A DNA stretch of 13,692 nucleotides from an uncultured Collinsella sp. (lineage in GTDB: Bacteria > Actinomycetota > Coriobacteriia > Coriobacteriales > Coriobacteriaceae): positions 1-13,692 of the forward strand of contig CABUQK010000056.1 in the NCBI GenBank assembly GCA_902493615.1. Reading direction: 5' to 3'. Shown here piece by piece: positions 7,034 through 13,692 of the stretch; the first letter of the stretch is position 1, and each line of letters begins with the position of its first letter. A program made the translations under genes and the position numbers. The notes under the pieces are model-generated. The model saw only the letters and a list, made by a program, of their open reading frames with translations. It made no database searches and was not told the DNA's origin.

Positions 7034-7570
7034 ATGGCAGAGAACATCACCGCCCATATGGACAAGTCGCTCGAGTCCCTCAAGCATAACTTCTCCAAGG
7101 TCCGTACCGGCCGCGCCAATGCCAACATTCTGTCCGACATCACCGTCGATTATTACGGGGTTCCCACGCCGGTCACGCAGGTTGCCGCCGTCAAGACCCC
7201 CGAGGCCCACATGCTGCTCATCGAGCCGTGGGACAAGGCACTCATCAATGCTATCGTCAAGGCCATCGGCGCTTCCGATCTGGGTATTACCCCCAACTCC
7301 GATGGCACCGTCGTTCGTCTTCCGTTCCCGGCTCCCACTGAGGAGCGCCGTCGCGAGCTCGTCAAGGAGTGCCGCGAGTACGCCGAGCAGGCCAAGGTGT
7401 CTATCCGTAACATCCGTCGCGACTTCAACAACAAGCTCGAGCGCGATGAGGAGCTCACCGAGGACGATGTCCGTCGCGAGCAGGCCAAGGTCCAGAAGCA
7501 CACTGATGAGTATGTCGCCAAGGTCGAGGAGCTTCTGAAGGAAAAAGAAGCCGAGGTCATGGAGATCTAA
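7034..7570 (+). CDS. frr: ribosome-recycling factor
   Basis: RRF splits the post-termination ribosome together with EF-G. The protein starts in the usual way, with a helix carrying the conserved KVRTGRAN (22-29). The domain II strand region has YYGVPTPVTQVA (40-51), followed by IEPWD and ITPNSDGTVVRLPFP. The C-terminal helices form the three-helix bundle, with IRNIRRDFNNKL and a charged tail. The length is 178 residues, slightly shorter than the 185 of E. coli, mainly at the N-terminus. The start is ATG 7034 behind AGGAGG (7021-7026), which is encoded in the last codons of pyrH. The stop is one base before the uppS GTG, suggesting translational coupling. Confidence 0.97.
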   Translation: MAENITAHMDKSLESLKHNFSKVRTGRANANILSDITVDYYGVPTPVTQVAAVKTPEAHMLLIEPWDKALINAIVKAIGASDLGITPNSDGTVVRLPFPAPTEERRRELVKECREYAEQAKVSIRNIRRDFNNKLERDEELTEDDVRREQAKVQKHTDEYVAKVEELLKEKEAEVMEI

Positions 7571-7571
7571 G

Positions 7572-8366
7572 GTGCAATACGACGAGCATAAACTGGTCGA
7601 GTACTTTGCCGACGCCCCTGCGGGCGTCGGTTTTTCCGACCTTGACCTCAATAACATTCCGCACCATATCTCGTGCATCATGGACGGCAACGGTCGTTGG
7701 GCCACGTCGCGCGGTCTTGCACGCACTGAGGGCCACAAGGCGGGTATCGTCTCCCTTCGCGAGATTATTACCGCCTGCGTGCGTCTGGGCGTCGACGTGC
7801 TTTCGGCCTATGCGTTTTCTACCGAAAACTGGAACCGTCCGCAGCACGAGGTCAACGTCTTGATGCACCTGTTTGCCAAGACGTTTATCGACGAGCTGCC
7901 GCTTCTGAAGCGCGAAAACGTGCGCGTTGTCTTTTTGGGTGATATTTCCGCGCTGCCCAAGAAGACCCGCGACGTTTTTGAACGCGGTCTTGCCGAGTGC
8001 GCCGATCACACCGGTATGACGCTGGCGCTTGCCGTCAACTACGGCGCGCGTGCCGAGATTACCCGCGCTGTCCGTCAGATCGCGCTCGACGTTGCTGCCG
8101 GTAAGATTGATCCTGCCGCAATTGATGACGACATGGTGGCTTCCCACCTCTATACCGCCGGCCTTCCCGATCCTGAGCTTGTGATTCGCACCTCTGGTGA
8201 GCTGCGCCTTTCGAACTATCTGCTGTGGCAGGTGGCTTATTCCGAGTTCTATGTCACCGATACCTATTGGCCCGACTTTGATCGTTGGGGCCTTGTCGAC
8301 GCCATTTTGGCCTATCAGGGCCGTGACCGTAGGTTTGGTGGACTGAGCAAGACCGAGGAGGCTTAA
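7572..8366 (+). CDS. uppS: undecaprenyl diphosphate synthase-type cis-prenyltransferase
   Basis: This cis-prenyltransferase condenses isopentenyl diphosphate onto an allylic primer to make the C55-type lipid carrier used in cell-wall synthesis. Seen motifs are IMDGNGRWA with catalytic D38 (E. coli D26), FSTENW (82-87), and RTSGELRLSN with R206, R212 and S214 (E. coli R194, R200, S202). LLWQVAYSE follows. The length of 264 includes about 12 more N-terminal residues than E. coli. The start is GTG 7572, seven bases after GGAG (7561-7564), one base after the frr stop. No alternative canonical start occurs before the catalytic motif. A strong terminator-like hairpin lies in codons 13-22. Chain length (C55 versus shorter) cannot be told from sequence alone. 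Confidence 0.95.
   Translation: MQYDEHKLVEYFADAPAGVGFSDLDLNNIPHHISCIMDGNGRWATSRGLARTEGHKAGIVSLREIITACVRLGVDVLSAYAFSTENWNRPQHEVNVLMHLFAKTFIDELPLLKRENVRVVFLGDISALPKKTRDVFERGLAECADHTGMTLALAVNYGARAEITRAVRQIALDVAAGKIDPAAIDDDMVASHLYTAGLPDPELVIRTSGELRLSNYLLWQVAYSEFYVTDTYWPDFDRWGLVDAILAYQGRDRRFGGLSKTEEA
7609..7635 (+). terminator. terminator-like hairpin plus U tract inside uppS
   Basis: CCGACGCCC (7609-7617) is perfectly complementary to GGGCGTCGG (7622-7630) across a CTGC loop, followed by five Ts (7631-7635). It has the form of a Rho-independent terminator but lies 39 bases after the frr stop and within the uppS reading frame. The 3' arm end GTCGG can alternatively pair with CCGAC at 7636-7640. 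It could act as an attenuator controlled by uppS translation or as a partial frr terminator; function is inferred. Confidence 0.55.
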
Positions 8367-8368
8367 TC

Positions 8369-9268
8369 GTGTCCGATCGTCCCAAGGCATCTGCTCCCAA
8401 GACGCCTGCGCGCAAAGCTACCGCTGCGGGAGCGCCTACAGCGAAGAGCGGCACCGGTTCGTGGCTTGCGGGCTTTATTACCCGTGCCGCCGCGGGTATC
8501 GTCTACGCCGTTGTCTTTATCCTATGTCTGGTTTTGGGTATCGTGCCCACTGCCATCTTTGTTTCCGTCATGAGCGGTCTGTGCTGCTATGAGTTTTTCC
8601 GTATGACAAGGCTCGATGGCAAGATGGCTAACGAGCGCATGGGCATCGCTGCCGCAGTGCTCTTTCCGCTGTCGGCGCTGGGCGATTCGATGCTGCTGAA
8701 TGCCCTGCTTTTTGCCCTGATGCTCGCTGTGGGCATTTGGTATGTCTGGTCGCCGCGTACCCGCATCTCTGATGTGGCCGTGACGCTCATGGGTCCCATC
8801 TACACTGGCTTTATGCTGTCGGCTATCGTGCTGCTGCGCGATGCCGTGCCCGGTTTTGCCGGCGCCTTGCTTTCGGTGGGCGTTTGCGCGTCCCTTTGGG
8901 TCTCCGATTCGTTTGCCTACATCGTGGGCAGCCGTATCGGTAAGCACAAGATGGTTCCCAAGATCTCTCCCAAAAAGAGCTGGGAGGGGTTCGTCGGCGG
9001 CATCCTGGGCTCGGTTTTGATTTGGCTCATCCTGTGGGCGACGCACTTCTATAAGCTCAGCCTGCCCTATGCGCTGCTGTGCGGCGTGGTTGTGTCCATT
9101 CTGGGCGTTATCGGTGACCTTATCGAGTCGCGCATCAAGCGTGGCGTGGGCGTCAAGGATTCCGGCAACCTTATCCCGGGTCATGGCGGCATGCTCGACC
9201 GTAGCGACTCGCTTATCTTTGGCTGCATTACCGCTCAGCTGCTTTTGATGATCGGAGGCGTGCTGTAA
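8369..9268 (+). CDS. cdsA: phosphatidate cytidylyltransferase (CDP-diacylglycerol synthase)
   Basis: CdsA is a polytopic membrane enzyme that makes CDP-diacylglycerol from CTP and phosphatidic acid, the branch point for all phospholipids. The C-terminal family signature is intact at about 253-283: ESRIKR, then VKD, then PGHGGMLDRSDS. The upstream part has many hydrophobic segments (for example IVYAVVFILCLVLGIVPTAI near 40-60 and FVGGILGSVLIWLILWA). A charged, Ala/Lys/Pro-rich N-terminal tail of about 30 residues precedes the first membrane span and is probably disordered. The length of 299 residues is slightly above the E. coli form. The start is GTG 8369, seven bases after GAGGAGG (8355-8361). 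The stop overlaps the dxr start (TAATG). Confidence 0.96.
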   Translation: MSDRPKASAPKTPARKATAAGAPTAKSGTGSWLAGFITRAAAGIVYAVVFILCLVLGIVPTAIFVSVMSGLCCYEFFRMTRLDGKMANERMGIAAAVLFPLSALGDSMLLNALLFALMLAVGIWYVWSPRTRISDVAVTLMGPIYTGFMLSAIVLLRDAVPGFAGALLSVGVCASLWVSDSFAYIVGSRIGKHKMVPKISPKKSWEGFVGGILGSVLIWLILWATHFYKLSLPYALLCGVVVSILGVIGDLIESRIKRGVGVKDSGNLIPGHGGMLDRSDSLIFGCITAQLLLMIGGVL

Positions 9269-10455
9269 TGTCCTTCCAGACGACGTATGGCCCCAATGGA
9301 CGCCTTCGCGTTGCCATCCTGGGTTGTACGGGCTCCATCGGCACCCAGGCACTCGATGTGTGCCGTCAGCATGCCGATCGCCTGCAGGTGACGGCGCTGT
9401 CCGTTAACTCCAGTACCTCCGAGCTTGTTGCCGCTGCCCGCGAGTTCTCGGTTTCGGCGGTTGCCGTGGCCGATGTCGCTCATGGCGATGACGCCGTGCT
9501 GCAGGAGTTGCCCGAGGGAACGAAGCTCGGCGTTGGCGCGCAGGCGGTTTGCGAGCTCGCGCGTCGCGACGATGTCGACTGCGTGCTCGTCGCTATTGTG
9601 GGTGCCGCCGGTCTCGAGGCGAGCCATGCGGCCTTGACCTCAAATAAGCGCCTTGCCCTTGCCAACAAGGAGTCCCTCGTCGTCGGTGGCGACTTGCTCA
9701 TGCCGTTGGCGCAACCGGGCCAGCTTATTCCAGTCGACTCTGAGCACTCCGCCATCTACCAGTGCTATCTGGGGGAGAACCCACGCGAGGCTCATTGTAT
9801 TTGGCTCACCTGCTCGGGCGGTCCGTTCTTTGGCCGCACCCGCGACGAGCTCGACCGCGTGACGCGTGCCGATGCTCTCGCACATCCCACGTGGGCCATG
9901 GGTGCCAAGATCACCATCGACTCCGCCACCCTCATGAACAAGGGCCTGGAGCGCATTGAGGCCATGCATCTGTTTAACTGCGATCTCGATTTCATTAACG
10001 TGGTCGTGCAGCGTCAGTCCAAGATTCACTCTATGGTCGAGTTCGCCGACGGCTCCGTGATGGCGCATCTCGGTGCTTCCGACATGCGTATTCCCATCCA
10101 GTTCGCGTTCTCGTATCCCGAGCGTTGGGATACCCCGGCGCCTCGTATCGATTTCCGCGAGCTGGGGCAGCTCACGTTTGATGCTGCCGACATGGATACC
10201 TTCCGCTGTCTGGCACTGGCCGAACGTGCCGGTAAGACGGGTGGCACCATGCCGTGCGTGCTCAATGCCGCCAACGAGGTCGCCGTCGATGCCTTCCTGC
10301 ACGATGGCTGCAGCTTTACCGATATCGATCGCATTGTGGAATCCTGCATGGATTCCCACGATATGCAGGCGGTCGATTCGTTTGAGCAGCTTCACGACAT
10401 CGATGCATGGGCGCGTGAAAAGGCTGCGCAGGTGCTCGCCGCAACCCGTTCCTAA
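9268..10455 (+). CDS. dxr: 1-deoxy-D-xylulose 5-phosphate reductoisomerase
   Basis: Dxr converts DXP to 2-C-methyl-D-erythritol 4-phosphate with NADPH, the committed step of the MEP isoprenoid pathway and the target of fosmidomycin. The NADPH-binding loop is GCTGSIG (19-25). LANKESLVVGGD follows near 131-142. Metal ligands D157 and E159 lie in PVDSEHS, and E228 in MNKGLERIEA; their spacing equals D151, E153, E222 of the M. tuberculosis enzyme. The substrate loop SGGPFFGRT and the VQRQSKIHSMVEFADGS segment are present. The length of 395 residues is normal. ATG 9268 shares a base with the cdsA stop and has GGAGG at 9254-9258. It is probably translationally coupled to cdsA. Confidence 0.98.
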   Translation: MSFQTTYGPNGRLRVAILGCTGSIGTQALDVCRQHADRLQVTALSVNSSTSELVAAAREFSVSAVAVADVAHGDDAVLQELPEGTKLGVGAQAVCELARRDDVDCVLVAIVGAAGLEASHAALTSNKRLALANKESLVVGGDLLMPLAQPGQLIPVDSEHSAIYQCYLGENPREAHCIWLTCSGGPFFGRTRDELDRVTRADALAHPTWAMGAKITIDSATLMNKGLERIEAMHLFNCDLDFINVVVQRQSKIHSMVEFADGSVMAHLGASDMRIPIQFAFSYPERWDTPAPRIDFRELGQLTFDAADMDTFRCLALAERAGKTGGTMPCVLNAANEVAVDAFLHDGCSFTDIDRIVESCMDSHDMQAVDSFEQLHDIDAWAREKAAQVLAATRS

Positions 10456-10480
10456 CCCATAAGGATTACTTTTTCGTTTT

Positions 10481-11842
10481 ATGGATACTGTTCTGAGCGT
10501 TCTCTCATCGGTCTTTTGGGGCCTGCTGATGCTTTCCGTCCTCGTGTTTTTGCACGAGGGCGGCCACTTTTTGGCGGCGCGTGCCTGCGGCGTCCGTGTG
10601 ACCGAGTTCTTTTTGGGCCTGCCTTGCCGCTTTGACATCCATTACACGTCGCGTCGCATTGGAACCAAGTTTGGCGTGACCCCGCTGCTGCTGGGTGGCT
10701 ACGCTGCCATCTGCGGTATGGATCCGACCGACGTCTCCTGCGCCGATCGCGTGCTCGCGGCTATCTATCGTCATGGTCGTGTGACCGTGGCCGACCTTGC
10801 CGCCGAGCTCGAGCTATCCGAGGAGGATGTGCTCGAGGCATGCGCCTTGCTTTTGGGTTGGGGCTCTATCGCGCCTTGGTATGAGGAAGGGGAGAAGCTC
10901 TCGCCGAGCTACTATCCCACCAAGTATCAGACGCTGCCGCGAGACGCGGCAGGCTACACCACCTTTGACGGCCGCCGGTTCGATCGCGAACATTCAACTG
11001 CCGAGGGCGATGTGTGGGAGCTGCCGTGCGGCGAAGCCGAGTTCCTTGCGCAAGAGCGTTCGCATACCTATCTGGGCCAGGGTTTTCTCAAGCGCGCCTT
11101 TATGCTGCTCGCGGGCATTCTCGTCAATATCCTGACGGGCTTTTTGCTGCTTATGAGCATCTACTCTATTGCGGGTGTCACCGTGCCGATGGATACCAAC
11201 GTGATCGGTCAGGTTGACGAGGGGTCTATTGCCGCCAAGGCGGGTATCGAGGGCGGCGACGCGATCCTTTCGGTTGACGGAGTATCGTGCTCTACCTGGA
11301 TGGACGTTTACGATGCCATCGGCAAGGCCGCCGGTAAGGACGATATCGCCATTGAGTATGAGCGCGACGGCAAGCAGCATTCGACCTCGGTTGCGCTCAA
11401 AGAGGACGAGCGCCTAGGTGTGTATGCCTCTACGCAGGTGGTCCGTTTAGACCCCATCATGTCGGCTCGCCTTTCGTTCTCCTATGTCGTGCAGACAGCG
11501 GAGGGCGTGATGCGCCTGCTCCAGCCGCAGCATACGATGGAGATTCTCGATCAGTCTTCTTCGATCGTGGGCATTAGCGTTATGTCCTCACAGGCTGCTG
11601 CTGCCGGCCCTGCCACGTTCCTTTCGTTTGCCGCCCTCATTTCGTTCTCGCTTGGCTTTATGAACCTGCTGCCCATCCCACCACTCGATGGCGGCAAGCT
11701 GGTCATCGAGATCATTCAAAAGATTGCTGGCCGCGAGCTTCCGCTCAAGGTCCAGACGATTGTGAGTTATGTGGGCATCGCGCTCTTTGTGCTGCTGTTT
11801 GTCTATATGCTTCGTTCCGACATCCTTCGATTTATTCTGTAG
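10481..11842 (+). CDS. rseP: RseP/Rip1-type site-2 intramembrane metalloprotease with inserted winged-helix-like domain
   Basis: Site-2 proteases cut membrane-bound regulators, often anti-sigma factors, within the bilayer. The zinc motif HEGGH is at 25-29 in the first membrane span, with the partner motif NLLPIPPLDGG (395-405, D403) in the third. A single PDZ domain spans about 238-305. Predicted spans are near 5-24, 205-228, 375-397 and 428-446. After the membrane-associated loop ending in GGYAAICG (72-79), about 110 residues are inserted where E. coli RseP has a short linker. Residues 86-134 of this insert look like a winged helix. In the RseP topology this loop faces the cytoplasm. ATG 10481 has only a distant Shine-Dalgarno (AAGGA 10461-10465, 15-base spacing) and no other in-frame start. 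The substrate is unknown. Family certain; insert function inferred. Confidence 0.94.
   Translation: MDTVLSVLSSVFWGLLMLSVLVFLHEGGHFLAARACGVRVTEFFLGLPCRFDIHYTSRRIGTKFGVTPLLLGGYAAICGMDPTDVSCADRVLAAIYRHGRVTVADLAAELELSEEDVLEACALLLGWGSIAPWYEEGEKLSPSYYPTKYQTLPRDAAGYTTFDGRRFDREHSTAEGDVWELPCGEAEFLAQERSHTYLGQGFLKRAFMLLAGILVNILTGFLLLMSIYSIAGVTVPMDTNVIGQVDEGSIAAKAGIEGGDAILSVDGVSCSTWMDVYDAIGKAAGKDDIAIEYERDGKQHSTSVALKEDERLGVYASTQVVRLDPIMSARLSFSYVVQTAEGVMRLLQPQHTMEILDQSSSIVGISVMSSQAAAAGPATFLSFAALISFSLGFMNLLPIPPLDGGKLVIEIIQKIAGRELPLKVQTIVSYVGIALFVLLFVYMLRSDILRFIL
10736..10882 (+). other. winged-helix-like domain inserted in RseP
   Basis: Residues 86-134 of the protease follow the helix pattern of a small winged-helix DNA-binding fold: a helix (DRVLAAIYRHGR), a second short helix (VADLAAELE), a recognition-like helix after LSEED, then GWGSI and a basic-poor wing. 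The pattern resembles DeoR/MarR-type repeats of a leucine-rich helix plus a turn. This is a visual fold judgement without a profile search. It is followed by about 60 residues with no recognised motif before the next membrane span. Confidence 0.5.
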
Positions 11843-11855
11843 GGGAGTGTTTGGA

Positions 11856-12938
11856 TTGTCTTTATCCCATCCTTTGCCTCGCGAGTTGACGTGCCCCGTG
11901 CATGTGGGCGGCGTGCAGATCGGTGGCGGCGCTCCGGTCGTGGTTCAGTCCATGACCTGCACCGATACCGCTGATGCCCAGGCAACGCTTGCGCAAGTGT
12001 GCGCGTTGGCGCAGGCTGGCTGCGATATCGTGCGCGTGAGCGTGCCCACCGAGGCCGCGCTTGAGGGTTTCCGCACCATCTGTGCTGAGTCCCCGGTGCC
12101 GATCGTCGCCGATATTCACTTTAACCATAAGCTCGCCATTGGTGCCGTTGAGGCCGGTGCTGCCAAGCTGCGCATCAATCCCGGCAACATTGGCGATTGG
12201 GCCAAGGTCGATGCCGTGATCGATGCCGCGGGCGCCGCTGGGTGCGCGATTCGTATTGGCGTGAACGCGGGCTCGCTTGAGCAGGATATCGCCGAGCGCG
12301 AAGACCTCACGCAGCCCGAAAAGCTCGTGATGTCGAGCGAGCGCTTCGTCAAGCACTTTGAGGACCGCGGCTTTACGAACATTGTGCTTTCGGCCAAGGC
12401 CCATAGCGTGCAAACGACGCTCGATACCTATCGAGCCCTGTCGCGTGAGATTCCCCACGTTCCGCTTCACCTGGGCGTGACGGAGGCGGGGACCAAGCTC
12501 CAGGGCACCATCAAGAGCTCTGTAGGCTTGGGTATCTTGCTTTCCGAAGGCATTGGCGACACCATGCGTGTGTCGCTCACAGCCGATCCGGTTGAGGAGC
12601 CGCCGGTTGCCTGGGGTATTCTGCAGTCGTTGGGCCTGCGTCGCCGTGGCCCCGAGATTGTCTCGTGCCCCACGTGCGCCCGCTGCCAGGTTAACCTGAT
12701 TCCCATCGCCGAGGAAGTAACCGAGCGGCTTAAGAACTACTCCGCGCCGCTTTCGATCGCTGTGATGGGATGTGCCGTTAATGGCCCCGGTGAGGCTTCC
12801 GATGCCGACCTGGGCGTTGCTTGCGGACGTGGTCAGGCCTTGCTCTTTTCGCATGGCCAGATCATTGGTAAAGTAGCTGAGGACCAAATTGTCGACGCGC
12901 TTATGGCCGAGGTCGACAAGCTTATTGAGGAGAAATAA
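11856..12938 (+). CDS. ispG: 4-hydroxy-3-methylbut-2-enyl diphosphate synthase IspG (GcpE)
   Basis: IspG converts MEcPP to HMBPP with a [4Fe-4S] cluster, the next-to-last MEP pathway step. Cluster ligands are C271 and C274 (SCPTCARC), C306 and E313 (GCAVNGPGE), each one residue beyond E. coli C270, C273, C305 and E312. An extra cysteine, C277, follows the second ligand. The TIM-barrel part contains VQSMTCTDTADAQAT, RVSVPTEAALEGF, ADIHFNHKLAI and KLRINPGNIG. The start is TTG 11856, eight bases after GGAG (11844-11847), giving 360 residues. In-frame GTG 11847 overlaps the Shine-Dalgarno, and the longer frame back to 11769 lies inside rseP; both are rejected. The order dxr-rseP-ispG also occurs in mycobacteria. 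Confidence 0.97.
   Translation: MSLSHPLPRELTCPVHVGGVQIGGGAPVVVQSMTCTDTADAQATLAQVCALAQAGCDIVRVSVPTEAALEGFRTICAESPVPIVADIHFNHKLAIGAVEAGAAKLRINPGNIGDWAKVDAVIDAAGAAGCAIRIGVNAGSLEQDIAEREDLTQPEKLVMSSERFVKHFEDRGFTNIVLSAKAHSVQTTLDTYRALSREIPHVPLHLGVTEAGTKLQGTIKSSVGLGILLSEGIGDTMRVSLTADPVEEPPVAWGILQSLGLRRRGPEIVSCPTCARCQVNLIPIAEEVTERLKNYSAPLSIAVMGCAVNGPGEASDADLGVACGRGQALLFSHGQIIGKVAEDQIVDALMAEVDKLIEEK

Positions 12939-13692
<754 letters not shown>

Noticed and set aside
10934..10952. Perfect 8-bp hairpin CTGCCGCG/CGCGGCAG inside rseP.
   Set aside because: No T tract follows and the loop is three bases; most likely a by-product of codons in GC-rich DNA.
11769..11855. Upstream extension of ispG by 29 codons.
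   Set aside because: It overlaps the end of rseP, gives a Cys-rich sequence unlike IspG, and TTG 11856 has a well spaced ribosome binding site.

Overview
The window is GC-rich and densely packed, with every gene on the + strand. It reads as a chromosomal housekeeping segment of a Coriobacteriia-like actinobacterium, possibly Collinsella; that placement rests on protein and codon character and gene order, not on a search. Thirteen genes are supported, two of them cut by the window edges. No stretch over 300 bases lacks a gene; the largest gap is 219 bases (4329-4547). No mobile elements, tRNA or rRNA genes, or CRISPR arrays were seen.

Region 1 (1-4328) is a tight DNA-handling and tRNA-modification run: the C-terminal part of a ComM/YifB AAA+ protein, dprA (ATGA overlap), trmFO (14 bases later) and a XerC/D tyrosine recombinase. 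The recombinase has no ATG, GTG or TTG able to include its N-terminal helix, and seems to start at AUA overlapping the trmFO stop. A weak terminator follows it.

Region 2 (4378-6249) is the translation unit rpsB-tsf. It has a strong promoter, a leader of about 135 bases with folding potential, highly biased codon use, and a strong intrinsic terminator after tsf.

Region 3 (6271 to the window end) starts with an extended -10 promoter and runs pyrH-frr-uppS-cdsA-dxr-rseP-ispG-proS with overlaps or very short gaps, so it is probably one long operon. It joins UMP kinase, ribosome recycling, two steps of the MEP isoprenoid pathway (dxr, ispG), the prenyl-chain synthase that consumes isoprenoids (uppS), CDP-diacylglycerol synthesis, a site-2 intramembrane protease and prolyl-tRNA synthetase. 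Together these link translation with envelope lipid-carrier supply.

The order comM-dprA-xerC-rpsB-tsf-pyrH-frr-cdsA-dxr-rip-ispG resembles mycobacteria, while trmFO-xerC and frr-uppS-cdsA-dxr-rasP-proS resemble Bacillus. The most interesting signals are a winged-helix-like insertion inside RseP, a perfect terminator-type hairpin with a U tract inside the first codons of uppS, and the apparent AUA start of xerC.
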